A DNA stretch of 44,417 nt from Gammaproteobacteria bacterium 42_54_T18 (GCA_002163245.1 MAAL01000076.1:1-44417); one strand, 5' to 3'. Numbered from the stretch's first letter, positions 8,398 through 18,289 are shown. The notes: a model not told the origin generated them from the sequence alone. Numbers and translations are program-made.

Positions 8398-9798
8398 TCA
8401 CTCTGCCTCAGACGGCACCACTTCGGACAATACGTCCACAATATTTTTAACAAAAGCATTGATATCAACCGTATCTCTATCATGAGAAAAGCCCACTCTC
8501 ACAACAACAACATCCAACGACGGAATAATGATCACATAACGCTCCAATGCTCCCACAAATGCAATTGTATCTTCAGGCAAGTCTTCAAAAAACCACCGCC
8601 CCGTATTCAACCATAGGAATGCACCGTAAGATCCATTGGTCTCAGCAGGCGTTAGACTGTAATCCATCCATTCCTCAGACAACACCTGGTCATCACCCCA
8701 ACGTCCCCGGTTACTATACAACCAACCAAGTCTCGCCCAATCCCGCACCGACAACATTAATGATTCCGGTGCCAACATATACCCATCCCCGGAGTGCTCA
8801 ATCAATACACTAGTCACATCTATTTTGTGGAACAGATCATTTCTAATCGTTCGATAGCTGCTTGCTATACCTCCCATCAGATCTTGCAATTTACGAGCAG
8901 CCAATAAATTATCACCACTAGAATAGTTATATAGCTCGCCAGGAGTCGCTACCAGTGATTTCTCAGACATAAATTCAAAAGGTTGCTGCTTGCCATAAAG
9001 TAACAAGCCCTGATCATTGTCATTGCCTATTGCACGCTCGGTATATTTCAACCCACTCGACATATGAGCAAGGTGTCGAAATGTTATCGAGGTTTTATCA
9101 GAACCTTGCCATTCATCAAATGCCAGCGGCGCATCAAGATCAAGCTCTCCCTTGTCATACAAAACACCCCCTAGCGCATTAACTAGACTCTTTGACATAG
9201 AAAAACCTTTTACAGCCGCACTGGACGTTAACCCCCCAGCATACCGCTCAACGATAAGCTTACCGCCTTTAACGATCGCCACTCCCGTTGTATGCTTCAC
9301 TTTGCCATCAGGGTTAACAAATTCTTGATCAAGCAATGCTGTCAACTCGATTAACGTAGCCTCACTCACAGAAGAGGCATCAACACCAGCCCCGCCATAA
9401 GGCCACGGTTTATTTAGCAATACCTTGCCCATCAACGGAAAGTCTACTTGGTTACGCAGCTCTTCTACAGTTTCACCCCGCTGATTAACACAACCCAGCC
9501 CCTCTCTATAAACTGACAACGCCTGATGACGCTGCTTAAACAATTTATCCGAAACGGTAACCTGCTTCCCTTGCTTATCAATATTGATGTTCCAAATAAA
9601 TTTTAACTGGGGAACAATAGAGGTGACATAATCATTCACCAAAAGGTCTTCGTCATACCCTGATACAAATAGCCCACTGCAAATATTTTTTGCAATATAA
9701 CGAGCTCCCACGGGAATATCGTCAATATATTCACACCCTGTTAACGCCCCCAGTAAAGCTACCACCAATAAACTTCGTATTATTTTTGTTTTCATCAT
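8398..9798 (-). CDS. Lipoprotein serine hydrolase, beta-lactamase (S12/class C-like) family
   Basis: Predicted envelope lipoprotein of 466 residues with a serine beta-lactamase-like fold. The signal peptide ends in the lipobox LTGC about 22 residues in. The active-site Ser-x-x-Lys is SMSK in VKGFSMSKSLVNAL (about residue 200), followed by a Tyr-x-Asn motif in GELYNYSSGDN and the typical ITFRHLAHMSSGL segment. The C-terminal half (ESLMLSVRDWARLGWLYSNRG, GSYGAFLWLNTG) matches the 6-aminohexanoate-dimer hydrolase/esterase branch rather than true antibiotic beta-lactamases. The substrate cannot be read from sequence; an ester or amide is likely. Two adjacent ATGs (9798, 9795) follow AGGTGG; I take the first. 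It is divergent from the TonB-dependent receptor. Confidence 0.85.
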   Translation of the reverse strand: MMKTKIIRSLLVVALLGALTGCEYIDDIPVGARYIAKNICSGLFVSGYDEDLLVNDYVTSIVPQLKFIWNINIDKQGKQVTVSDKLFKQRHQALSVYREGLGCVNQRGETVEELRNQVDFPLMGKVLLNKPWPYGGAGVDASSVSEATLIELTALLDQEFVNPDGKVKHTTGVAIVKGGKLIVERYAGGLTSSAAVKGFSMSKSLVNALGGVLYDKGELDLDAPLAFDEWQGSDKTSITFRHLAHMSSGLKYTERAIGNDNDQGLLLYGKQQPFEFMSEKSLVATPGELYNYSSGDNLLAARKLQDLMGGIASSYRTIRNDLFHKIDVTSVLIEHSGDGYMLAPESLMLSVRDWARLGWLYSNRGRWGDDQVLSEEWMDYSLTPAETNGSYGAFLWLNTGRWFFEDLPEDTIAFVGALERYVIIIPSLDVVVVRVGFSHDRDTVDINAFVKNIVDVLSEVVPSEAE

Positions 9799-10030
9799 GC
9801 CCACCTAGAGACCCACGCCTCATGCCCATATCTATGTAATTAACAAACAGCCTATGGGAAAACCGGCAAGAGAAATATCTACCAAATAGGGGATAGTCAT
9901 TCTCACGAAGGCACCTACCCTCCTATCTTTAGGCGTGGAGAGACTGGTCTGAACCTACTACACTTACTTGGAAAGTTAATATTTGCATTCGATAGATATA
10001 TGCTTAAAGCGCATAAAGGAGCTATTTTTC

Positions 10031-12205
10031 ATGCAAGATATTAAAACCCCAAAAACCAATCGCTTTCAAATTAGTATATTAGCAGGAGCCTTGGCTGCTA
10101 TATTTCTCAATTCAGCTTCTTTGGCGGAATCTCTATCTGCTGACCACAAAGAAACTTCTGAAAAGAGTGTAGATGCCCTTCTCAGTCTGAGTTTCGAAGA
10201 TTTAATAAAAATTGAGGTGGTTTCAATAGGTTTTTTTGCCATGGAAAGAAAAAGGTCGCCGGGGAATTCCTATGTATTAAGTCTTGATCAAATCGAAAAC
10301 TCTCCCGCTCGCTCATTATCAGATTTGATTGATATGAATGTCGTTGGCATGGATGTCGGCGAGCATCGTTTTAACTCAACCCTGATCGGCTCTCGCGGGG
10401 TTACTGTAGATAATAATGCCAAAACATTGGTGATGATGGATTTGTGGCAATTAAATCAAAGGCAGCACATGGGTTATATGCTGCCAGCGAAAAATCCTTT
10501 GATGGGTGATATCCAAAGTATAGAAGTCATTATGGGTCCAGGCGCTATCGTGCATGGCAGTGGTGCTATGAACGGTTTTATCAATATGATTTCAAAAACA
10601 GGCTCATCCCATGAGGGCACAGAGGTAAATTTTGAATATGGCGACATAGAGCAATACGCTAGTGCTGAAGTCAGTTATGGAAAAAAATGGTCTGAACAAA
10701 AAGATTTCTATATTTATGTCGGGGTTCAAAATACTCAAGGTTTCACGCCGGATAACCAATATAACCAAACTGCTTATCCTGGTTATGAATATAATGATTT
10801 ACAAACCAAAAAAACCTACGATAAAAACTACAAAATATCAAGCAACTTCAAAAACCATAGTTTTAGCTTAAAAGCCTTGCATGTCATGTTCAATGAAGAG
10901 ACATCGCATTGGATTTATGCAGACAGTAGCTGGCCTATTTCACCAAGAAAATTCGCATTTTTTGGCATTAGCCCTAAATATATTCAAGAAATAGATGAAC
11001 ATAATTCCATAGAATATATTGGCGCCATTGAATATAGTGATTTTGGTGGGCGTAATCGTAAAGATCCTGAAAACCCTTTCCCCTTTGGCACTAAAGAAAA
11101 TCATTTTGAGGGCAAAGTTATTTTTAAAAATAAATATGAAACGAGTAAGCTGGCCATTGGTGTGTTATGGGGGAAACGTAAATTTGAAAATGGAAAAACA
11201 TATTTTATAGACAACCCTACATTACCATTTCCAAATGATGATGGGGTGACTGGCTCGTGGGAAGAAGGCGCGTTATTTTTGGAAGACACACTGACTATAG
11301 GAGAAAAAACTACGTTATCCTTGGGCTTAAGATATGACTATGTAAGCTATGGTACCGCGACTACCAGTGATAACCTAGCAAGCGATTTGGACAGTGAGTC
11401 CCATACTACACCTAGAGCAGCCGTGGCATATGATATAACCAATGATTCAACGATTAAGTTTTCTTATCAAGAGGGCTTCCGTTACCCTGATATGGCTTAT
11501 TACAGTTGGTGGATTTTTCATAACGAAACTCTGAAATCGGGAGGGCATGAATTGCCTACATTAACACCAGAAACAATGAAAAGTTACGAGCTAGGGTACT
11601 TTAGCAAAATAAATAACAACCTTACACTTACGGCAAACGCTTACCATAGCGTTTACAAGAATCAGTTGGGATGGGTTAACTTTGACAGGGAAAACCCTTA
11701 CATTTCACCGGCGGCTTATGATTATGCAACATCGGTCAATGGTTGGCTTGGTTCGTTTATGAACCAAGAAAATGAAATCAGTACTATTGGTGGTGAACTG
11801 ATTGTCAATTGGTCTTTTGAAGATGATCACGATCTAAATATGGGCGTAAGTAAAGTTAAAATGAAAGACTTCCAAGAAAAACGCTATCCACCTTTACAAG
11901 TTAAAGCGACTCTTACTTCGAAATATTTAGACAATCGATTGTCGATTGTATTTAATCATCACTACAATTTTGGCCTATCAAAAGGTGATCATTCGAACAT
12001 GCACTCTGATTACAAAGAGGCTCGCTCTGTATTCAATGCATCAGCAAAATATTCATTTTCAGATTCGTTTAATGCCAAGTTATCAATAATTAATATTTTT
12101 GAAAATGACACACCTAAATATACATTTGACTTGTCTAGCCCGTGGTTAACTGCGTCAGGTAATAATCATCGATATATCTATCTTAACGCAAATTACAAAA
12201 TATAA
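10031..12205 (+). CDS. TonB-dependent outer-membrane receptor
   Basis: Outer-membrane gated channel energised by TonB, 724 residues. A signal peptide (FQISILAGALAAIFLNSASLA, about 12-32) is followed by the short SLSFEDLIKIEVVSIG segment common ahead of the plug in many receptors. The plug (about 75-190) has NSPARSLSDLIDM, the IGSRGV motif, and SIEVIMGPGAIVHGSGAMNG with INMISKTG; a 22-strand-type barrel follows, ending in RYIYLNANYKI. The start is ATG 10031 with AAGGAG ten bases upstream; an earlier TTG in frame at 9983 has no ribosome site. The ligand cannot be inferred. No TonB/ExbBD, siderophore or glycan genes lie nearby. The gene looks more AT-rich than the flanking housekeeping genes, which would fit horizontal acquisition. 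Confidence 0.93.
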   Translation: MQDIKTPKTNRFQISILAGALAAIFLNSASLAESLSADHKETSEKSVDALLSLSFEDLIKIEVVSIGFFAMERKRSPGNSYVLSLDQIENSPARSLSDLIDMNVVGMDVGEHRFNSTLIGSRGVTVDNNAKTLVMMDLWQLNQRQHMGYMLPAKNPLMGDIQSIEVIMGPGAIVHGSGAMNGFINMISKTGSSHEGTEVNFEYGDIEQYASAEVSYGKKWSEQKDFYIYVGVQNTQGFTPDNQYNQTAYPGYEYNDLQTKKTYDKNYKISSNFKNHSFSLKALHVMFNEETSHWIYADSSWPISPRKFAFFGISPKYIQEIDEHNSIEYIGAIEYSDFGGRNRKDPENPFPFGTKENHFEGKVIFKNKYETSKLAIGVLWGKRKFENGKTYFIDNPTLPFPNDDGVTGSWEEGALFLEDTLTIGEKTTLSLGLRYDYVSYGTATTSDNLASDLDSESHTTPRAAVAYDITNDSTIKFSYQEGFRYPDMAYYSWWIFHNETLKSGGHELPTLTPETMKSYELGYFSKINNNLTLTANAYHSVYKNQLGWVNFDRENPYISPAAYDYATSVNGWLGSFMNQENEISTIGGELIVNWSFEDDHDLNMGVSKVKMKDFQEKRYPPLQVKATLTSKYLDNRLSIVFNHHYNFGLSKGDHSNMHSDYKEARSVFNASAKYSFSDSFNAKLSIINIFENDTPKYTFDLSSPWLTASGNNHRYIYLNANYKI

Positions 12206-12477
12206 TTTTCTTGATCGAACTACTTTTTATGGTAAAACCAAAGCGAGTAATGTCTACCCGATAAGAAACCTTCACTAGGTTCGCTAAATCACCATCAAGA
12301 TGCAAGTCTAACCACCCCTGATTTAACACATCCCTCAAGTAAATCTAATACTCAACTTTATTCCTAATTCGAATAAAGCCTGCATAACACCAATATGCGC
12401 CCAACCTATTGCAGAACAGCTACCGAATACAACACCAACCTTTGACAATACTAATTCAATGCGATCACGCTAATATG

Positions 12478-13596
12478 CTATTTCTTTAATGTGATAGCAC
12501 CACCACGTTGAGGCAAATAGAGAGATGTACTTTCTGGAACGGAAAGTTTTACTTGTGCAATAAATTTAGCAATATCCAAACCTGGCAAAGCCGTGGCGTT
12601 ATTAGGGATATACGGTTCCCAAAATGATTCCCAATGAGTCAATAATATATTTTTTGGCTTCAACTGATTTAATATACCGCCGGGATAATTATCAACACTA
12701 TCAAAATTCGCCATGCACAATATAGCGAGATCAATCGGAACACCGTCATCACTTAACCATTTTGGCGGGGCGCCAATAGGATAACCGCTAGAAGATGATT
12801 GAAAAAACACTCGGTATTTAACGCTTACATTTTCAACCTCGTTTTTTTCAACACTGCCATCTTTAGCATCACCGCTGGCTAAAAAATCAATCACATAAGA
12901 CAACGTTGTACCGCTCTGCCAATCCAAGGCATCTCCGAGCAGCGAAGAACTATCTTCTGCCAACACTGCATTAGCAACCACAATCCCTGCAAAGTGGGGA
13001 GAGTGCTCCGACTCAATAGGCAAAATCCGCAGACTTGAATTTACCTGCACCCACTCTCCTCGCTGTGTTGCTGAAGCCATCGAGCTATTTAGGTCAACTC
13101 TCCGTGCTTCCGGAATGGAAGCGGCAAGCATATGATTAGAGGTTTTACTGGCAAACACTTTTGCCGCCGCGGGTAGACGGGGCAAGATAACAGGCACATC
13201 CATCAAATGATCGTAATGGCCATGACCCACAATAACCCCCGCCACATTTTCTGTTGGAGGCAGCCACTGTTCGATAACTGCCTCATCAGGCTGCAGATCA
13301 TTAAGTAATATCAAGTCACCAAGCCTAGGATTGGAGAAAAAAGGATCTGCCATTAACGCAACATGCTGAGTCGCCAGGTAAACACCCCCAGCGCCAGTAA
13401 ACTGTACATATAGCTGATTGTGGTTTACAAGCTTTGGTAGCGTTGTAGCACCAATGCTATTTCGATTCTTAATTGCACCAATGTCTGCCTCAACAAATGC
13501 CTGCGCACTGGCATTTACGGTATATAAAAATGTACCGGCAACCAAAACAGCAGTCACTACTGACCCAATTTTACTTAACACTCCATTCATTAGCAT
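12478..13596 (-). CDS. Exported metallo-beta-lactamase-fold hydrolase (UlaG/NAPE-PLD-like)
   Basis: MBL-fold enzyme of 372 residues with an N-terminal signal peptide (VVTAVLVAGTFLYTVNASAQA), so probably periplasmic. The metal motif HGHYDHLMDVP (His-x-His-x-Asp-His, about residue 125) follows GVIVGH, and a second metal-ligand candidate is in ESEHSPHFAG. VQFTGAGGVYL ... ALMADPFFSNPR at the start of the domain matches the UlaG/NAPE-PLD-like branch, which acts on phosphodiesters and lactones; the substrate here is unknown. A late conserved-looking His is in ILLTHWESFW. ATG at 13596 or 13590; the second is better spaced from GGATGGA. It lies 73 bp after purT on the same strand, so read-through is possible. 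Confidence 0.85.
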   Translation of the reverse strand: MLMNGVLSKIGSVVTAVLVAGTFLYTVNASAQAFVEADIGAIKNRNSIGATTLPKLVNHNQLYVQFTGAGGVYLATQHVALMADPFFSNPRLGDLILLNDLQPDEAVIEQWLPPTENVAGVIVGHGHYDHLMDVPVILPRLPAAAKVFASKTSNHMLAASIPEARRVDLNSSMASATQRGEWVQVNSSLRILPIESEHSPHFAGIVVANAVLAEDSSSLLGDALDWQSGTTLSYVIDFLASGDAKDGSVEKNEVENVSVKYRVFFQSSSSGYPIGAPPKWLSDDGVPIDLAILCMANFDSVDNYPGGILNQLKPKNILLTHWESFWEPYIPNNATALPGLDIAKFIAQVKLSVPESTSLYLPQRGGAITLKK

Positions 13597-13669
13597 TCCA
13601 TCCGGTCGATTAATTTCATTCTTAACCTATATTACTTAGCGACTTTTATGACGACACATATAACAGCGT

Positions 13670-14875
13670 TCATAACAACTCCGGCTTTATCGCTCCCGCA
13701 GAAGTTTTTGCTTTTTCAACAGCATGATGAATATCATCACCCAGCGCCAATGCCACTCCCATACGTCGTGCACCATCAACCTCAGGCTTACCAAATAATC
13801 GCAACTGAGTATCTGGAACCATTAATGCATTTTGTAATTCTGGGTAACGTATATTCTGTGATGCCCCCTCCACTAGAATGACCGCGGATGCCGCGGGTCC
13901 ATATTGGCGAATAGCTGGTACGGGCAATCCCAATATTGCGCGCGCATGCAGCGCAAACTCAGACAAGTCCTGTGAAATTAACGTAACCAATCCAGTATCG
14001 TGCGGCCGAGGTGAGACCTCACTAAATATAACTTCATCCCCTTTCACAAAAAGCTCAACGCCAAAAATGCCACGCCCACCCAGGGCAGCCGTTACCGTTT
14101 TAGCCATCTCTTGTGCTGCATACTTTGCCTTTTCTGTCATCGCTTGCGGCTGCCATGACTCCCTGTAATCACCTGCTTCTTGTCGGTGCCCAATCGGCTC
14201 ACAAAAGGTTGTCGATACATCCCCTGTCGAGGCATACGAACAGTGGCGTACTGTTAACAGCGTAATTTCGTAATCAAAATCAACAAAACCTTCCACAATA
14301 ACGCGCCCAGCTCCAGCCCTCCCACCTTCTTGTGCATATACCCAAGCCGACTCCACATCACATTGTGTTTTCAGCGTACTTTGCCCTTTACCCGACGAGC
14401 TCATAATTGGCTTTACGACACATGGAAAACCAATCGTTTCAACGGCCTGTAAAAACTGCTCTTTGGTATCGGCAAACTGAAAAGGGGACGTTTGCAAACC
14501 CAAGTCTTCTGCCGCTAGCCGTCGAATACCTTCTCGGTTCATCGTTAACTTTGCAGCCTTGGCTGAGGGAATCACGGTAAAGCCTTCAGCTTCAAGCTCA
14601 AGTAACGTGTCGGTGGCGATAGCTTCAATTTCAGGAACAATATAGTGAGGCTGTTCTTTTTCAATAACGTGACGTAACGCATTCCCATCTAACATTGAGA
14701 TAACATAAGATCGGTGGGCGACTTGCATAGCGGGAGCATTCTCATACCGATCCACGGCAATAACTTCCACCCCCAGACGTTGCAACTCAATAGCAACTTC
14801 TTTACCCAACTCTCCAGCTCCGCACAACAATACCCGCGTAGCACCATCACTCAGTGGTGTTCCTATTGTAACCAT
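13670..14875 (-). CDS. purT: Formate-dependent phosphoribosylglycinamide formyltransferase PurT
   Basis: ATP-grasp enzyme that makes formyl-GAR from GAR, formate and ATP, the folate-independent alternative to PurN in purine synthesis. The 401-residue product begins [19 protein letters not shown] and has [99 protein letters not shown] and [12 protein letters not shown], all close to E. coli PurT. The frame is open for 52 more codons upstream, but homology and the GGGGGG ribosome site support the ATG at 14875. It is 16 bp downstream of the DUF1289 gene, the last of a conserved cluster. Confidence 0.97.
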   Translation of the reverse strand: MVTIGTPLSDGATRVLLCGAGELGKEVAIELQRLGVEVIAVDRYENAPAMQVAHRSYVISMLDGNALRHVIEKEQPHYIVPEIEAIATDTLLELEAEGFTVIPSAKAAKLTMNREGIRRLAAEDLGLQTSPFQFADTKEQFLQAVETIGFPCVVKPIMSSSGKGQSTLKTQCDVESAWVYAQEGGRAGAGRVIVEGFVDFDYEITLLTVRHCSYASTGDVSTTFCEPIGHRQEAGDYRESWQPQAMTEKAKYAAQEMAKTVTAALGGRGIFGVELFVKGDEVIFSEVSPRPHDTGLVTLISQDLSEFALHARAILGLPVPAIRQYGPAASAVILVEGASQNIRYPELQNALMVPDTQLRLFGKPEVDGARRMGVALALGDDIHHAVEKAKTSAGAIKPELL

Positions 14876-14891
14876 TACTTGCCCCCCAGCA

Positions 14892-15101
14892 TTAAGAATA
14901 TTGTTTTCTATAACGTTCTTCCACATTCCGCAGTATTGCTCGTTTGCCCTCCGCGTCTTCTCTACCCCATTGAGTAATTTCCACACCAGAGCGCAAACAA
15001 CCGATACAAATATCGTCATCGTCCAATGCACAAACCCCGCAGCAAGGTGAGATAACGATCTCTTCTTTAGCTACTATTTTATTTACTGCTTTATCTTCCA
15101 C
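14892..15101 (-). CDS. DUF1289 small four-cysteine protein
   Basis: Small DUF1289-family protein of 69 residues with the family motif: [20 protein letters not shown] followed by SGVEITQW. The spaced cysteines suggest a metal site (zinc or iron-sulfur), although the function is not established. The start is a GTG at 15101 with AAAGAG about ten bases upstream. It sits 30 bp after the gamma carbonic anhydrase gene and 16 bp before purT, an arrangement also found in Pseudomonas, so the genes are probably co-transcribed. Confidence 0.85.
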   Translation of the reverse strand: MEDKAVNKIVAKEEIVISPCCGVCALDDDDICIGCLRSGVEITQWGREDAEGKRAILRNVEERYRKQYS

Positions 15102-15131
15102 TACGATATAACTCTTTAAATTAATTCTAAA

Positions 15132-15674
15132 TTAGTCTTTATTATCAAAACGCTCATCAACTTCAAGGTCTCGATGATAACGTTTTGCATTTTCCACATA
15201 ATGCAACGCACTCATTTTAATAACCTGTGCGTGTCCATCAGTAATCTGTTTAACCACTTTTCCTGGAGATCCCATTACCAAAGAATTATCCGGTATAACC
15301 TTCCCTTCTGGTATCAATGAATTTGCGCCGATAATGCAGTTTTTCCCAATAACGGCTCGATTTAACACCACAGCATTGATACCAATTAACGAATTATCTC
15401 CAATCGTACATCCGTGTAACATGACCTTATGGCCTACCGTTACATGCTCACCAATTGCCATTGGAATACCCGCATCCGTGTGCAACACCGAACCGTCCTG
15501 AATGTTAGTACCCTCTCCGATAGTGATAGGGTCGTTATCACCTCGGATAACCACGTTAAACCATACACTGGTATCGTTTTCTAATGTAACAGACCCAATC
15601 ACCGTGGCATTATCTGCGATAAAGTGATTGTCACCTTTGAGCTCTACTTGCTTATCCCCAAGTCGGTAAATCAT
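15132..15674 (-). CDS. Gamma-class carbonic anhydrase family protein (YrdA/PaaY-like)
   Basis: Left-handed beta-helix protein of 180 residues with hexapeptide repeats from about 10 to 155 (for example [51 protein letters not shown]). The three zinc-binding histidines of the gamma carbonic anhydrase family are in place: VLHTD, VGHKV and MLHGC. Trimeric; family members range from carbonic anhydrases to thioesterase-like proteins, so the activity is not certain. ATG at 15674 with AGGAG nine bases upstream. Co-oriented with Nudix upstream and DUF1289 downstream. Confidence 0.92.
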   Translation of the reverse strand: MIYRLGDKQVELKGDNHFIADNATVIGSVTLENDTSVWFNVVIRGDNDPITIGEGTNIQDGSVLHTDAGIPMAIGEHVTVGHKVMLHGCTIGDNSLIGINAVVLNRAVIGKNCIIGANSLIPEGKVIPDNSLVMGSPGKVVKQITDGHAQVIKMSALHYVENAKRYHRDLEVDERFDNKD

Positions 15675-15744
15675 TCTGCACTCCTACTTATTTTGATATG
15701 GTTTAATTTATATTAACTATTGATACATTATTAACGTGTACACT

Positions 15745-16353
15745 TTAACTTTTTTTTACTTGGCTTCGAGCCATCGATAAATCCAATCCCAAGTCGAACA
15801 CCCGATTTAAAAAGTCGCCGATAAAGAATGCCGTTAACCCCCAAATCACATAACCTTCGTAGCGATAACAAGGTACGATATAGTCAACACCGCGAAAGCT
15901 TACTTCGTAATCACTGGATGGTTCGCTATCAAGAAAATACTGCAACGGTACATGAAAAATACTATCCAGCTCATCTTCATTTGCTTGTAGCACTACATCA
16001 TGCGGTATTACACCAATAAAAGGCGTAACCTGAAGTCCAAATTTTGATGTTGCAGAAGGTAGTACACCAACAATATCAACGACATCAATCGGCAACCCTA
16101 TCTCTTCATAGCTTTCCCGCAACGCCGTTACAATTAAGTCGTCATCGGTTGGCTCAACCTTTCCGCCAGGAAAAGCAACTTCACCGGCATGGCTGTTCAT
16201 ATGAGACGCCCTGCGTGTTAACACCATCGAAGGCGAAAGATCGCAATCGGTAATTGCAATCAATACCGCCGCCTCATTCTCACTATCGGCAATATTTGCA
16301 TTGATAGGAGTATCAGCAGTCGCCACTAATTGACTTCGTATTTTCTTGATCAA
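15745..16353 (-). CDS. CoA pyrophosphatase-type Nudix hydrolase (NudL-like)
   Basis: Nudix enzyme of 202 residues expected to cut CoA and its derivatives into 3',5'-ADP and acyl-phosphopantetheine. The CoA signature precedes the Nudix box: LTRRASHMNSHAGEVAFPGG (about 45-64), then GGKVEPTDDDLIVTALRESY and EEIGL, which fits the Nudix consensus. The start is unusual: a TTG at 16353, with AAGGA about nine bases upstream; the nearby ATG is in another frame and stops after three codons. It opens the Nudix-carbonic anhydrase-DUF1289-purT cluster and is preceded by a 512-bp gap. Confidence 0.9.
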   Translation of the reverse strand: MIKKIRSQLVATADTPINANIADSENEAAVLIAITDCDLSPSMVLTRRASHMNSHAGEVAFPGGKVEPTDDDLIVTALRESYEEIGLPIDVVDIVGVLPSATSKFGLQVTPFIGVIPHDVVLQANEDELDSIFHVPLQYFLDSEPSSDYEVSFRGVDYIVPCYRYEGYVIWGLTAFFIGDFLNRVFDLGLDLSMARSQVKKS

Positions 16354-16865
16354 ACAGTCATTCCTTGCATTACATCACAATGGAGAGCCCTAATTTTACC
16401 CCTAAGCGACCTTTGTTCGCGAATTTACTTCCTTTAGTATTGGAATAGTCATAACTCATTGTTTTATGGAAGATTAAAAACGCCCCTAACATCGATAAAC
16501 GCTGATTGCAGGGTATTTTTTGCTCCATATAAAAAAAGGATATATCTACTTACAAAACAACACGAAACTCCTTATTTAATTCGGTACCAACCCTAAGTTG
16601 CTGTTTTACAAGCCTAGTCCAAGAAGTTATAACGGCATCGCCATTAATAACAAGATATAGCTCATGTTTCCACCAAAAGGTCAAGATTACCAAACAACTG
16701 GAAACGCGATAGTATAGATTCTGTAATATGCAAATATTTTTAGCTATTTACTACTAACTATTTCATTTAACTATTCGCCGCCACCAAGCGCTGTCTCTGC
16801 CTTGGTCATTTGCAGCAGATGTTTGGCCCAATTAACTTTTGGCCCAATAACAGTAGGATACAGAG
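16354..16865. other. 512-bp gene-free gap between divergent genes
   Basis: AT-rich stretch between the divergent Nudix (minus) and DUF3135 (plus) genes, presumably holding both promoters, but I cannot fix a good -35/-10 pair. The only clear structure is a pair of TTTGGCCCAAT direct repeats at its right end and a short ACCAAG/CTTGGT inverted repeat at 16783-16806. No RNA gene or coding frame of note is seen. Confidence 0.5.
16822..16848. repeat. Direct repeat TTTGGCCCAAT x2 before the DUF3135 gene
   Basis: TTTGGCCCAAT at 16822-16832 and again at 16838-16848, 16 bp apart start to start, with similar following bases (TAAC and AAC). It ends 17 bp before the ATG of the DUF3135 gene, so it could be an operator or lie in the untranslated leader. 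Confidence 0.6.
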
Positions 16866-17213
16866 ATGATAAACTTACTTGATTTTGAAGAACTACTACG
16901 ACTGGCTCAAAGTGATCCTGACAAATTGGAACAGCTACGCATCCAGTGGTGCGAACAAATAATACACGAAGCCCCTAGCGAATACCGCAGAAAGCTACGT
17001 GGATTACAGTTCCGCATCGACATGGAACGACGCAAAGCCAAAAACCCTATGGCCGCATGCATTTCCTTGTCTGGCATGATGCACGACTCATTTGATCGTT
17101 TGCGCTACGCCCTAAACGATGCGACAGACAGCACCGGCACTAACTCGTTGCTTAATGACGAAATGCAAAATACTCAAGAGCTCGCAACAGTTCTACCCTT
17201 TCGTCGCGCCTAA
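16866..17213 (+). CDS. DUF3135 family protein
   Basis: Small soluble protein of 115 residues matching the DUF3135 pattern I recall from gammaproteobacteria: FEELLRLAQSDPDKLEQLR, then RRKLRGLQFRIDMERRKAKN followed by PMAACISLSGMM. It is mostly helical and rich in Arg. No signal peptide or membrane segment is seen and no function is established for the family. The ATG at 16866 has AGGA ten bases upstream. It stands alone, followed by a hairpin. Confidence 0.75.
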   Translation: MINLLDFEELLRLAQSDPDKLEQLRIQWCEQIIHEAPSEYRRKLRGLQFRIDMERRKAKNPMAACISLSGMMHDSFDRLRYALNDATDSTGTNSLLNDEMQNTQELATVLPFRRA

Positions 17214-17236
17214 ACAGCACACTCCCCTCTTACATC

Positions 17237-17279
17237 AAGTGAATAGTAGTAGGTAACTTAACCTTTCCACTATTCACTT
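17237..17279. terminator. Nested hairpin after the DUF3135 gene
   Basis: Perfect 11-bp arms AAGTGAATAGT (17237-17247) and ACTATTCACTT (17269-17279), with AGGT/ACCT (17251-17254, 17261-17264) forming an inner stem around six bases. It sits 24 bp after the stop codon, where a terminator is expected, but no T-run follows. Confidence 0.55.
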
Positions 17280-17449
17280 AGACCAGTGAACGACACCCGC
17301 CCCGTTACCCACCACACTCAAATCACCATTTCTCAGCCCCGAATACAACACAACAATTTCGTGATTCTAAGTAGAGATTAAGGTTATACTTCCTCACTAA
17401 TATTCTTAGCGTATTCCTGACATCCAAATCTAGAAACATACTGGTAACC

Positions 17450-18019
17450 ATGCACATACCCATAAAATTTTGTAGTAGCTGTGGCGGCAACATTACCCTA
17501 CTAACTCCAGAAGGAGACAATAGGGATCGCCATGTGTGTGATGATTGCGGCACCATCCATTATCAAAACCCTCGCATAATCGCAGGGACCCTACCTATTC
17601 ATGAAGATAAGGTATTACTTTGTCGACGAGCAATCGAACCTCGCCTGGGTTTCTGGACACTACCTGCAGGTTTTATGGAAAACGGTGAAACCACGCAAGA
17701 AGCCGCAGAGCGGGAGACATGGGAAGAGGCAGAAGCCAACATAGATATCGCAGGGCTTTATACTCTGTACGACCTCCCCCATATCAGCCAAGTGTATATG
17801 TTTTATAGAGGAACCGTCGTTGACGGAAAGTACGGGGCAGGTCAAGAAAGCCTTGAGTCACAGCTTTTTACTGAAGACGAGATCCCTTGGGCTGAGCTTG
17901 CCTTCCCCACCATTGGATTAACGCTAAAGCGGTATTTCAACGACAGAAAAACCGGGATATTCAAAACTCACATTGAGACTATTCAGGGCTTTCAGCGCAA
18001 AGCCAAACCACAACAGTAA
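17450..18019 (+). CDS. Zinc-ribbon Nudix hydrolase
   Basis: Nudix hydrolase of 189 residues with an N-terminal zinc ribbon: CSSCGG (about 8-13) and CDDCG (about 30-34) form a four-cysteine metal site. The Nudix box is GFMENGETTQEAAERETWEE (about 75-94), matching the consensus with the catalytic REx2EE. Family members cleave nucleoside diphosphates such as ADP-ribose, NADH or FAD; the zinc ribbon recalls NudC, but the protein is shorter and lacks the NudC C-terminal SQPWPFPxS motif, so the substrate is open. ATG at 17450 with no strong ribosome site. It stands alone between hairpins and a histidine kinase gene. Confidence 0.88.
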   Translation: MHIPIKFCSSCGGNITLLTPEGDNRDRHVCDDCGTIHYQNPRIIAGTLPIHEDKVLLCRRAIEPRLGFWTLPAGFMENGETTQEAAERETWEEAEANIDIAGLYTLYDLPHISQVYMFYRGTVVDGKYGAGQESLESQLFTEDEIPWAELAFPTIGLTLKRYFNDRKTGIFKTHIETIQGFQRKAKPQQ

Positions 18020-18051
18020 TCCCTCCTCCCAACAGCCTGCATTCTTACTAT

Positions 18052-18064
18052 TGCACAATGTGCA
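18052..18064. repeat. 13-bp perfect palindrome TGCACA-A-TGTGCA
   Basis: TGCACA (18052-18057), one central A, TGTGCA (18059-18064). It lies 33 bp after the zinc-ribbon Nudix gene in the 270-bp gap before the hybrid kinase. It could be a small operator, but short palindromes also occur by chance. Nothing else stands out in this gap. Confidence 0.35.
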
Positions 18065-18289
18065 CCAGGTCACACTGTTACATAATCACCACATAAGATA
18101 CCCAATAGTATTTGTCGATCATTTTTCTTTTTCCTGCCAACAACTTACACACCATTAGGCCACCAACACAACAAAGCAGACAAACATTTAATCACACCCG
18201 AATTACATATCATCACCAAGAGCCACTACCAGCACTTTATGCGACTGCTACACTTTCAAGCAGATTCAGCAATCAACTAAGGTGGCTAA

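Noticed and set aside
8398-9798. Antibiotic-resistance beta-lactamase
   Set aside because: The SxxK fold is shared with esterases and amide hydrolases, and the C-terminal half resembles that branch; no resistance claim is supportable.
12206-12477. AACCT/AGGTT at about 12267-12281 as a terminator between the receptor and the MBL gene
   Set aside because: Only five pairs and no T-run; nothing convincing is seen in this convergent gap.
14876-15031. N-terminal extension of PurT by 52 residues
   Set aside because: PurT homology begins at [15 protein letters not shown], and the extension overlaps the DUF1289 gene.
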